Origin: Thelephora terrestris
Taxonomy: Eukaryota; Basidiomycota; Agaricomycetes; Thelephorales; Thelephoraceae
Assembly: GCA_015956445.1 (NCBI GenBank)
Contig: WIUZ02000003.1
Coordinates: 1,302,001-1,366,000, forward strand
Length of the DNA: 64,000 nucleotides
Direction: 5' to 3'
Shown in pieces: positions 32,930 through 44,090 of the stretch. Position numbers and translations under genes: made by a program. The notes under the pieces were generated by a model. That model saw nothing but the letters and a program-made list of their open reading frames with translations, had not been told where the DNA came from and did no database searches. Numbering within the stretch: the stretch's first letter is position 1; each line of letters begins with the position of its first letter.

Positions 32930-33479
32930 TCAACAGCCGAGGCTCGGAGAATCTGGTCGCGGCGCGCACAACGTATATTGCACGTTTCAACTTCTCCCTC
33001 ACACCCATGCCAGAACCACTGGTGTTGACGCGTGATAGATGTTGTGGCTCAAATGGCGCTGCAAAAATATAAGAAACGACGTACGGGAGCGATGATCATT
33101 CCAAATGGGAATCGCGACGTAGTGTCAATGAGAGATGGCCCCTTAGATTTTTCTCGTGATTGCTCACCTTTTACCTCCATCGGCCTGGGTTCGCGTGATG
33201 CTAAAGGAGTGATATCTTCGAAGCGGAGGTGTCGAGCTTTCCAAAACTGCCAAAAATGGCGGTCGATCCAGAGGCCGAAGGCCTGAGGTTTCGCGCTTCA
33301 CCATTGCTGTGCGCTGTACCAAAGTTCCACCGTTTGAGTTCTTCGAAGGGGACCTTGCTTGAAAAAACCTGTGCTACATGAACGAGAATGAAAATGACTG
33401 CCCCGTGCGGTGGAGCGCCCTTAGCCATAAATCTCGAGCGGCTTGTTGAAGTAACAGCTCGGAGGCGGGGAGTCGTCAT
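32930..33479 (-). pseudogene. Chimeric kinase relic
   Basis: From ATG 33479 (MTTPRLRAVTSTS) the first ~20 codons match exon 1 of the tandem kinases. They then switch abruptly to a frameshifted C-lobe fragment (SSKVPFEELK) and, near 32930-33030, to a last exon of the single-kinase type. No kinase core or continuous frame remains. It lies between the intact kinase to its left and the fused kinase to its right. Confidence 0.65.
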
Positions 33480-33689
33480 GTCGTGACTCCGTTTGTGATG
33501 TGTCACCCAAAAGCAAGGTATAAGGCGGGCGCAACATATCGTACATGCAGCTACTCAGTAGCACGAGGGAGTCAGTGATGGTTGGATCTGTTCCACCCCC
33601 GAATCCAACGCACGGGGCAATCACGCTACCACGTTATCAGTCGCACCAATCCGGAAATAGCGAGTCGGGTACTCATTATGAGATACGGA

Positions 33690-36600
33690 TCAACGGAGTC
33701 GAAGCTTGGATAATTTGGTCGTGGCGCGTACTACATGTAACGCACGCTTGAACCTCGCCCCCACCCCCAGACCAAACCCACCGGCGCTGGCACTTGCCAG
33801 GGTTTGCAACTGAAAATGTTGGAGTGAGCGGCACCACAGGAGTATAAAAGCAACATACGGGAATGGTGGTCATATTGGATGACGAGTACGTTTGGATGAC
33901 GACTACGTTGCTGAGGCAATCATGGATTTTACTTTTGGGAGGTCGTTGGTTAACAATGACCAGCATTACTCACCTTGCATCTGCATTGGTCTGGATTCTA
34001 GGGAGAACGAAAGGGGGGATGCCCTCCATGCGAGCGAAGGTGTCGAGCCTATGCAGAATAGTTCTGGAGGACGGTCGATCCTGAGGGTTATGACGCCAAC
34101 ATTTCTGTGCGAGGTTCCAAGGTTCCATCATCTTCGGAGAAACGTGTTCTGGAATGCTGGGGCGTTCTTTGGTGACTATAGCGTTTGCCACCTTCCATGA
34201 CTGTTTGAGTTCTTCGAAGGGGATCTTTCCCGAGAGAACCTAAGTCACATTTATGAGACTCAAATAGGCGATTGCCTCCCATGCATGGAGCCACACACCT
34301 CATATACGACCATTCCAAGGGCATAACAGTCGGATTGTGTGGTCAGCCGAACTTCGCATTGACCAAATTGGCTTGGGTCGAGAAGCTCAGGACTCATCCA
34401 TGGGTATGTACCCTTGGCCTTTCCGCCCCAACTAGTGATAAGATCTGTAGTTCCTGGGTCCGGGGCGATCGACATGAAACCAAAGTCCGCGAGGCAAGCC
34501 CTCCCATCATCTTTCACAAGAATGTTTAGCTAGAAAACCCAAATTTTAGCCTCGTGACCCCCAAATCTGAAGAAAATCTGTACTCCTTTCAGATCTCCGT
34601 GAACGACACCCATATCATGTAAGTAGACAACGCCTTGTGCGACGTCCACCAGCTTTGGAGAAGTCAACAAGTGGCAACAGCGAGCTAGGTTGAGGAGTGT
34701 CTTACCAAGGGGAGTCTATTCACGTGTGGGTTTTTCTCGAGGTACTTCTTGATATTTCCATTCTCCATCCACGGAGAGACCATCATCAGCTCCAGGTCAT
34801 GCATGTGTGCGCCGAGGAAGGGTAGAGTATATGGGCTTGAAAGCCTTTTCCACATAATCACCTCACGGCAAAATATCTGTCATAAATCTCAGAAATTTTC
34901 ACTCGCCATTTCAATCAGTTGACGGACCTTTTTTCGTGCCTCTGGTTGGGCAAGGCTATTCAGCGTCTTTACCGCGACAGCTACTCCGTTGTATTCCCCT
35001 TTCCATACGGTACCAAAGCCCCCACCGTCGCTTGCTTGTTCTGATCGTTGTAGATCATTTGGATTCACCGTGTATAATGTTGGTAAGACTCCACGGGTGG
35101 CGCAGATACCACAAAGTAAGCCAAAACATCTCTTCCTGAGCCCATCCATCACGTCTCTGTTCTCCATGCACTGTAAGGTGGGACGGTCAACATAAGGAAA
35201 ATAGTGAACGTAGAATCCGAAAGTGCCTTACTTGACCAAGAACGTCAATTACACGTTGAAGCTCGCCTTTGTTTAACCCCTTTATCTTCCCCATCTCGGT
35301 TGTAGATCGTAACACGCCTGACAGCACAGCATCAAAGCCCGTAGGAGGTAAATCTGGTTTCAATAGGTCTTGCCACTGATATGGTTTTGATCGCGAGGAG
35401 GGTGTGGCGTTAACCAAAAGGGGTCCCTCGGAAGTTTCCACAGTCAACAGCGCCTGCAATTCTGTCGTAGTTTCGACTAGTTCATCCAACAAAGATTGGT
35501 CGTGGCGCAACTGTTGAGATCAAGGGAATAGATTGCTCACCTTTTCCCTGCATCGGTCTGGGCCCGGGCAATGCCAAAGGTGTGACATCCTTCATGCGAG
35601 CCAACGCATCGAGCCTGTCTCGAATAGTCGAAGAGGTCGGTCGATCCTGAGGGTAATGGCTCCAGCATTCCCGCACGAGGTTCCAAGGTTCCGTCATCGG
35701 GGAGATATGGTCTGGAATGCTGGGCCGTGTTCCCTCGAGTACTTTGGTGGGCACCAGGAACGAAGGTTTTATTTCCTCGAAGGGGAACTTTCCCATTAGA
35801 ACCTACGTCACATCAATGAGACCCCAGCGAACCAACTATGCCCCATATATTGAACCACACACCTCATAAATAACCATTCCAAGGGCATAGCAGTCGGACT
35901 CCTTGGTATACTGAACTTTGGATAGACCGAACTCGTTCGGGTTGAAAAGCTCGGGACTCATCCATCGATACGTCCCCCCGGCTCTTCCACCTGATGAAGT
36001 GATAATATCCGCGGATTCTGGGTCGGGGACAATCGACATAAGGCTGAAGCCCGCAAGGCAAGCGCTCCCATCATCTTTCACGAGGATGTTGAGCTAGAAA
36101 AAAAAACCAATATCAACACCGTTACCTATGATTGGGAGGGTATTGCGTACTCCTTTCAGATTTCCGTGGACTATGTTTATACTATGCAAATATACAACCC
36201 CTCGCGCAACGTCTGTCAACTGCCTGAGAAGTAAATGGGCAGCCACAAAACTCAAAAGCGGGGAGACATTACCAAGGGGAGCCTATTTGCACGTGGGTTT
36301 TCCCGAAGGTACTGCGTCATATTCCCATTGTCCATCCACGGAGAGACCATGACTATCTCCGAGCCGCGTACGTATGCGCCGAGGAAGGGCAGAATGTTCG
36401 GGTTTGTGATCCTTTTCCACATGATCACATCGCAGCAGAGTCTCTACCGTGAATCTCAGGCTTTGTTACGCACTATCTCAATTGAACTGCGCACCTCTTT
36501 TTTTATATCTGGTTGAGAGATATACAGCCTCTTGATCGCGACAGCCGCCCCATTGTAACTCCCTCTCCATATAGCGCTGAACCCCCCAACGCACTCCGGT

Positions 36601-37103
36601 TCTTCCTCTCGTTGTAGATCACTTGGATTCAACGTGTATAGTGTCGGTAATACTTCGCCGACGGCGCAAACATCGCAAAGTAACTTTAAGCATTTCTTCC
36701 CGAGCCCGTTCATAACATTCCTCGTTTCCAAGTACTGGAGGGCGGGGTGTTAGTGGATGAGTAACCATGGACACTGAATGGGGGGGGTGCACTTACTTGA
36801 GCAAGTACGTCAATCACAAGTTGACGCTCCCCTCCGTTTAATCCCTTGACCTCGTCCATCTCCGCCGTAGACCGTAACACACCCGACAACACAGCGTCAA
36901 AATCCACGGGAGATAGTTCTGAATCCAAAAGCTCTCGCCATTGATATGGTATTGTCACTTTGGGACCGCTCGAATCGCCACCGCATTCCTCCCTCGATCC
37001 ACCCTCGGGCTGGCGGTACGAACGATCAGGTTGGTTACCGAGAAACGCGATAGAGACATACGTCAAAATGCCCCGGGCGGAATTCCGATTGACCTTGGGG
37101 CAT
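33690..37103 (-). CDS. Fused pseudokinase-kinase protein
   Basis: From ATG 37103 (MPQGQSEFRPGHFD) a first kinase unit runs to about 35.5 kb. It keeps AVAIKRL and WMSPEL but has HGNLKG for HGD and AGFSLMSI for ADFG, so it is a predicted pseudokinase. Its tail (RPMQGK) splices through a 64-nt intron to VETTTELQALLTVE. That exon continues without a break into the N-terminal module of a second kinase (YQWQDLLKPDLPPTGFDAVL). The second unit has GGGFGTVWKG, AVAVKTL, HGDLKG, LADFGFMSI and WMSPEL, so it could be active. It ends at 33690 with SKLRLR. Compared with free-standing neighbours, the last exon of the first gene and exon 1 of the second are missing, as expected of a deletion fusion. Total about 880 aa. 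Two separate transcripts remain possible. Confidence 0.65.
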
Positions 37104-37905
37104 CTGGTGTGCGGTTGGTCTGTGGTCGAGTTCGGCACAGGAGAACGTGACGTGATGCGGTGGGCGTCTAACGTTGGACGCTGAACTTCAATGAAAATTC
37201 AGCCCCGTTTAGCATTCGTGTTCCAGGTGTCTGGCTAGAGCACTTGGACCCTTCATCGATCTTCTGGAGAAGCTGTCTCGAGACATATATTGTCATCAGC
37301 GCGCCATGGTCATTTGGGGTCGAGGGCAATATAGTGCTCGGACTCACGGAGTATCGCAGTACGGTATCACACCGACCGACTGGAGAACCATGAGGGATGG
37401 GCGAGTCAAATGCATCAAACGATAGCAGCTTGTCGTACACAGGTACTGTTTGCGGGGAATTCTGCGGTCCTGTTGGTCGTGGAGGTAGCGTGAGAGGAAG
37501 TCTCGGTTAGAAACGTTGGGGTTGGGAATATTTTGAAAGCTTGAGCTACAGCGTTGACCTCACGCCACTCACTAGCGTCTTGTGCCCGACGAAATTAGAG
37601 GCGAGGTTAGGTCTCAGACCACCAACAGGCATGAAGGTCCTCTATCTCGTCCGGAGTGTCACTTTCCCCATAAAAATCGAGGGTCGACATGACACCGACC
37701 CGCATGATTAATGCTATGTACTGAGCGATCTGATTCTTTGCTCAATTGTACGCCAGCAAAAGCTACTAAAATTTTCTGAAACAGTGTACCCACGGTATCC
37801 ACAGATGCCCTTGCCAGAAACACCATTCACGAAGTTTGGTCCACACCCCGCTCGTGGCACCCGTTGCACTCAAACCGGCCGTGAGCATTCCAAGCTACAT
37901 ACAAA
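37104..37905. other. Intergenic region, no gene seen
   Basis: The left part is the promoter of the fused kinase gene. 37.78-37.9 kb is the 3' flank shared with relics at 29.7 and 32.8 kb. The remainder shows no supported coding frame. Confidence 0.45.
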
Positions 37906-39822
37906 TCAACGGAACCGAAATTTGGAGAATCTGGCTGCGGCGCGCACGGCGTGTATCACACGTCTCAACTTCTCCCTCGCACCCATGCCACGACCACCGG
38001 TGTTGACGCGTGCTGTTACTTGCGACTGAAAAGGCTAGGGTAAATCGCAGCACGGGGATAGAAAAAACAACGTACGGGTTCGATGATCGTATCGAGGGAT
38101 GATTGTGATCCAGTTTTGACTGGAGGGAGTGCCTTATAGGCTTCTCCGGTTAACAGCTCCTGCCATTCCGCTGTCGTTTCTGATCGTTGCACTAAAGAAG
38201 GTTGGCTATGGCACAACGGTCGGGAATAGCGACGGGATTGCTCACCTTTCATCTTCATCGGCCTGGGCTCGCGTAATGCGAAAGGAGTGACATCCTCTTT
38301 ACTAGCGAGGGTGCCGAGCTTTTCCAGGACTGCCAGGAAGGACGGCCGATCCTGAGGTTTCGCCCTCCAACACTGTTGTGCGGTGTTCCAAAGTTCCGCC
38401 ATTCCCGAAGGGAGCCCTTGTGGGATGGTTGGGCGGGTTCCTTTGTGCACCTCAATAGGCACTTGCCACACCATTTTAATTTCTTCGAGAGGGATCTTCC
38501 CCGTAAGAACCTACGCCAGATGAATGAGGCCCAGAGAATTGGCTGTTTCCTACGCTGTGGGCCGCCCACCTCATAAATGACCATTCCGAACGCGTAGCAG
38601 TCGGACTCTTTAGTCAGCTGGAATTTGGATAGACCGAAATCATCCGGGTAGAAAAGCTCGGGGCTCATCCATCGATACGTTCCCTTGGTCCCCCCATCAG
38701 TTGAAGTGGTAATGTCTGCGGTTTCTGGGCCAAGGACGATCGACATGAGCCCGAAGTCCGCAAGACAAGCGCTCCCATCATCTTTCACAAGGATGTTTAA
38801 CTGTAAGCAACCGATTTCAATACCGTGGACTCTGAATGAGGAGTGATTACGCACGGCTTTCAGATCTCCGTGGACGACGCTCATACTATGCAGATATAAA
38901 ACCCCTCGCGCAACGTCTGCCAACTGCCCAGAGGTCAATGCACCGCCACGACGGATCAAAAGCGAGAAGACATTACCAATGAGTGTCTATTTACGCGTGG
39001 GTTTATCCGAAGGTACTCCTTAATATTCCCATTTTCCATCCATTCAGAGACCACGACCAGCTCCGAGCCACGTATGTATGCACCGAGGAAGGGTAGGATG
39101 TTTGGATTCGAAAGCCATGTCCACATGATCACCTCGCGGCAGAATCTCTGTCGTGGATCTGAGACATCGCTACGCACCACTTAAGTCCAATCACGAACCT
39201 CTTTTATTTTCTCCAGTTGCACGACATCCACCAACAGCTTCTTGATCGCGACGGCCTTTTCACCGGAGCTCCCTTTCCACACCGCACCAAACCCCCCAGT
39301 GTAGTCCGGGACTTCTGATCGTTGTAGATTGCTTGATTTCAGCGTGTACTGCGTCGGTAACAATCCACGGGCGGCGCAAATCTTACAAAGCGACTTGAAG
39401 CACCTCTTCCGGAGCCCGTTCATCACATCCCCGGTTGCTACGTACTGGAGGGTAGGGCGCCTGAGAGCTGTGAACACTGAACCGCAAAACAAAGTACACA
39501 TACCTTACCGAGTACGTCTATCACGCTTTGGAACTCTTCTTCATTTAACCCCTGGATCTTCTCCATCTCCGTTGAAGATCGTAACACGCCCATCAGCGCA
39601 GCATCGAAATCCATTGGGTGTAGGCCCGGATTGAAGAGGTCTTGCCACTGATATGGTGCGGATGCCGTAAGGCCGCTCGAATCGCTATCGTATCCCTTCT
39701 TCGATTCATTATCAGGCTGGTGGTATGGTCAATCAGATTAGCATCGAAAATCGTTCCGAAAACCGCACGCTGAGGGACGCAGAAGAGGGCTTCGACCTGT
39801 CGCGCCTAACCTTCGGAGGCAT
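37906..39822 (-). CDS. TKL-like protein kinase
   Basis: The likely start is ATG 39822 (MPPKVRRDRSKPSS); the first splice junction is uncertain because no ideal donor is seen. Exon 2 carries the N-terminal module (YQWQDLFNPGLHPMDFDAAL). Kinase marks: GGFGAVWKG, AVAIKKL, NPNILPFLGAY, HGDLKA, LADFGLMSI, WMSPEL, SDCYAFGMVIYEV and RPSFLAVLEKL. Two C-terminal exons encode VQRSETTAEWQELL and a basic end (KLRRVIHAVRAAARFSKF). About 470 aa with no stop. All catalytic residues are present, so it is probably active; the pathway is unknown. Confidence 0.75.
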
Positions 39823-40163
39823 TTGATGCGCGGCTGAACTTGTCGCTGGATGGTAGATGCGAGTAGAAACGTCGGGGTATAAAGGCCCACGGTGGTTGAG
39901 CGGCGAGTGGAGCGGGCGTCTAACGTGGAACGCAAGGAGGCGTGGGCGCTATGCTATCTCGTGCCTCCTGACACTGGATTTGTGAGGTTGTGGACCCCAT
40001 TTTGACGGGAAAACCCAGGAGGGAGTACGAGACGACGGTGGAGGTTAACGAAGAACTCGGCTTTGCGATCGACACCGGAACCATTCGACAAAGTCACCGG
40101 GGCACTTCTTACTCATGCCTAAATACACTGAACCCGACGACCAAAGCTTGAGTACAGCTGTAA
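39823..40163. other. Intergenic region, no gene seen
   Basis: The region holds the promoter side of the kinase starting at 39822 and the 3' flank of the DUF6535 gene. No supported frame or repeat. Confidence 0.45.
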
Positions 40164-43100
40164 CTAAATTACACACGATTCAAGACTAGGGCCAGGTACC
40201 TCCAAGAGGCTCCGCGACGTGTCAATTTCCTCATCTACCTCCTCAGCTGGAACCACCTCCCTCCACGGCTTGACGTCGCCCCCAAACAAGTGGTACAACC
40301 TCCTCAACTGACAAACATGGGAAACACGAAGATCGGTATAATAAACGGAGGGAAATCCTGGTGGCACGCCGCGACATACGGTCGTTGCGGGTCGTCGAAC
40401 CCTCCCCATTCGACATGGACTCCGAATGCCCTCGTAGCGCGTCAGTAGCAACTTCATGGCCATTTCTTCTTCCACAACCGGATTAACGATGTGGCGTTTC
40501 AAGGCATTCAGTCGTCCCATTCCATGGGTTCGATAGAAACGAAGTGTATCATTTCCAACCAACCTCCAGCCGTCGTAATTCATCGGGTCTACGACATTGG
40601 TGGTCCAGGCCCACATCATTACAACTTCGGCTGTGTTCAGGCATTGAAGCTCCTCGAGGCGCCTGATGGTCGCAACGATCCTTGCGGGTGTGCAGAGGAA
40701 CTTCGGCCATCGAAAAGTTGTCGTGCACAACATACCCCATAAAGCGCCCTTCTTCTGATTTTCCAGGGACATCATATCTTCGTAGGTGTCAAAGTTCGAG
40801 CGACGAAGGTGATCCCGCCACAGGTCCGATGATGCAAACTGGATCAAGATTTGCACGATAAGCATGGGGTCCGCATTTTCGATACCTTCAGGTTCCCCTT
40901 CCCGGAAAGAAGGGATCTGTGTGACCTGGAATGGGTCACCAATCGCTCGAAGAAGTTTGTTCAAGTCCTCGGTCAGGACATTCTTCATTCGTGGGGAAAA
41001 CTACCCGGGGATGAAGTTTTGGAAAACCGTCAGAGCCAGGTCGCGGAGTTGTTGGGGGTGAGTTAGCGATAATGCCGACGTTAGCTGTGGGTAAATTACT
41101 GCGCAGAGATCAGCAAATGGGGGACTGCTGTCTGATAGAATGCGAACGGCGATGAGTCCCGGAGGTGGGAGGGATCCTGCGGGAGCCGTGGCAGGGCAGA
41201 GTTTCTCGTTCAGCGACAAGAAATCTAGGAGGGGAGGGATCCAAGTAGGTTTGATAATGACTTCACACTCCGGGTTTGCAGGGTAGAATTTATTCCCCAA
41301 TAGTCGCACTACCCAGCCGCACATCTCATACCGTTCGCGTTCTTGATACCCGGATTTGAGAATTTCGTTGATCCACAAGGAGCCTAATTCCCCACACTGT
41401 GTGGCCTGGAGCGAATCAAGACTAGATACTGTGGCCAGAACGGAGATGAGATCGTCTTGGGTCGCCTTCCCCTCGCGGATGCACGTTTGTAAGCTTCGAG
41501 AGAAATTTTCGATCGCTGTCTGCAATGAGTAGCTACCACCCAATGAGTTAACTATATAAGAAAAATGCGGGACCACGTACTCATTATTGGGGGGGAATAA
41601 ATCGGAAATGTTGACTTGAAGCCCGAGGTAGAGTGAGAGGATGAGGAAGAAGTTTGTCTTTAGAATAGCAGGGGTTTCGTCACCACCTTCCATAAATCTC
41701 TTCTTGGCAAATCCCACTCCCTCAAAGGAGAAAATGGAATCTGGATCTCGTACACATCTCCAACGCCAGAGTATCTGGATTATCACTCGGCTCAGCCAGA
41801 GTTTTTCCGTGATGGAAAGATGCTCGGGCATCTCGTAAAGGACAAGTAGTAGCGTGTGCCTATCAGTCGGGTAAGGTGTAGACGCAACGCTGCGGAGGGT
41901 AGACACAACCAGCGAGAACTTTGTGCGTTCAAAGAGGGGTCTGGATGCAACTTCACCGCAGATGCGTTTACAAAGGTCTCTGAGCCCCTCGTTCCAGGGT
42001 TCTACGCAGAGCTGGATGCTGAGAACCGAGCACAGTGCCATTCCGATGGAAGTCGCATACTCCAACTTGCTGGAAATAACCCGGCCATCCAACAGACAAT
42101 CGAAGAAGAGGTCAGCCAGAACATGCGGTGACAGCGCTCCTGCAATCTCCGGATACCAGATGGTGTCTGCAGCGAACTGGACAGTTGAAGATATTACCTC
42201 GAGATCTGTGGAGAAATCGAGCACCCAAGAGATGCAGCGGGCATCTGCCACGCAAACTTCCCAGTCGATGGGGATGGCCTCGAAGATCTGGGTGGGTGAT
42301 GGGACGATAACGGCGAGAGGGATCTGCTCCGTTGTCTCTCCTACAGTTGAACCCCGATGGAAGCTCTCTAGCGCCCCGCGAAGTCCGAAAAAAAAACGAT
42401 GGAAAGATCGCCAGAGGCCTTTGGTAGAAGGGAGGGATGCGATGAGGGGTCGTAGCAAGGGATGTAGTGCGGCACCAACGTGGGTTAGGTACCCGACGGC
42501 GGACCTAGCGAGGATGGAAGGAGGTGTCTGGTAAGGGCAGTGATAGTGAAGGGTCGCTGCGAGAGTGAAGAAAATATACGAGGTAACCCCGAAGAGCGTG
42601 AAGGCGAGGATGACCCCAGCGACGGTGCGGCTGATGGTCCACAGATATAGTGCCAGGGCGCACCCGAACAACAGCAACGCGAATTGGAGAATCACCGGAA
42701 GGCTTTCGATGACCAAGTAGAAGTGCCAGTTCTCGAACCCATCCAGTTTCTGCTGTCTGTCCCGGCTCTTTTCTGCAGCCGAACCTCCGTGGTTCCGGAG
42801 ATATCGGTTGACCCATTGCTTCCCGAGCATTGCAAGAAAAGCGGCGAAGAGCGATGTCGCGAGACTTGCGTAAAGAAGGGATTGGACGGTAACGATTTCG
42901 GGCGGAGGACCGGCCCAAACTACGGAGCTGGGATCCACGTCCGGAAAGAGTGAGTTGTTCGTGGTGTGGATGAGGATTTGCATATACGCCGCGGTCATCG
43001 CGTTTGGGTCCGGCTGGAGGTTCGATTGGACATCGATTATGAAAGCTGAGCTGACTGCAGAGAAAAGACCAGCCTGTATATCCCCTGGTTCAACGTTAAG

Positions 43101-43402
43101 CACGGGGTATTAGGGTTAGGCAACTCACAAAGATGAGAGACGTGTTCAAGTCCTCGTCGTACTTATTTGCGTAATCGCGGTCAAACTCCCCGGCTTCCCT
43201 GCGATACACAGCAAAGAAGTCGGTTCGTGAGTCATTAGTCCTCAGTGGCTCGAAGAACTCCTTGAGGGCGGAATGGAGACTGCGTCGGGGTGTTAGCAGT
43301 GGCCTGTCATCGGATGGATCGGGCGCACCACTTCGAATCTATCTGGACAACCGTCGGTTCTTGAGGTTGAGGCCCTGGTTCATCACTAAAAAGCGGGTTC
43401 AT
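40164..43402 (-). pseudogene. DUF6535 membrane protein gene with one internal stop
   Basis: Three exons from ATG 43402 (MNPLFSDEPGPQPQ). A 46-nt intron with a GCTAAC branch leads to LHSALKEFFEPLRTND, and a second intron leads to AGLFSAVSSAFIIDVQSNLQ. The DUF6535 domain (about residues 45-260) has three to four membrane helices (SLLYASLATSLFAAFLAML, LVIESLPVILQFALLLFGC, VILAFTLFGVTSYIFF) and the GKQWVNRYL motif. A long cytosolic helical region follows. The frame is open to a TAG at 41001-41003 and then continues in the same frame for another ~270 codons (FSPRMKNVLTEDLN...) to 40164. A single CAG-to-TAG change would explain it. It could be a fresh pseudogene, a truncated protein of ~770 aa, or a read-through case. 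Function of the family is not established. Confidence 0.75.
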
Positions 43403-44090
43403 TCGTGGCGGTTGTTGGTAGATGGTGGGTGTTGGGTTGAGGAGGGCAGTCACCCAAAAGGCGCCTACACAGGCTACACTGCCCAGATACAAACGTTTCC
43501 CGGTGTCACTGTGGGGGACCGGCAACCCTCGGGTCACGTGTGAAACCGATCAACTCGCTGGGCCCTCGCGGTGGCACTGCAGGAGACCACCGAACCTGGA
43601 ATAAATCGTCCAGTTCATACCAGATACTCCGCCAAACCAGCGGGGATGTTACCTAGGTGAAGGGTTTTTTAGACCGCCGTTTGATTTTTTTAATCTACAC
43701 ATCAGGCAAGAGGTGGCCACATCTTCGAACCGTGCTTCACAGAGGCTCTTGGAAAAGGAGGCACTCTGTTTCTCTTCCCAATGGTCTGGGCCATGCCGAA
43801 CAAGGTGGAAGGTATTGCAGTGGCGTTTAGTGGGTTAAGGACGTGTTTTTGACGCATGGGGTGGATATGGGAAATCAACGACATTCTCATTCCCCCAGTT
43901 CCGTTATCTACCACACCCTCCTCTCCTCTCATCCAACTTCCGAAATTCCTGGCCGACGTGAGTGACTGGCGACAGGCATCAGGAACCCGCTTTTCGTCCA
44001 AACCTTTACAAGGAAAAAGTTACAAATACTTGAGCTAGTATTGATGTCATCCACGAAACCGACTATCCGGTTATCTGCCTTTGCGAACAC
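43403..44090. other. Intergenic region, no gene seen
   Basis: The region lies between the DUF6535 start and the 3' end of the tandem kinase gene. Frames here are short and show no splice-consistent extension. Confidence 0.45.
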
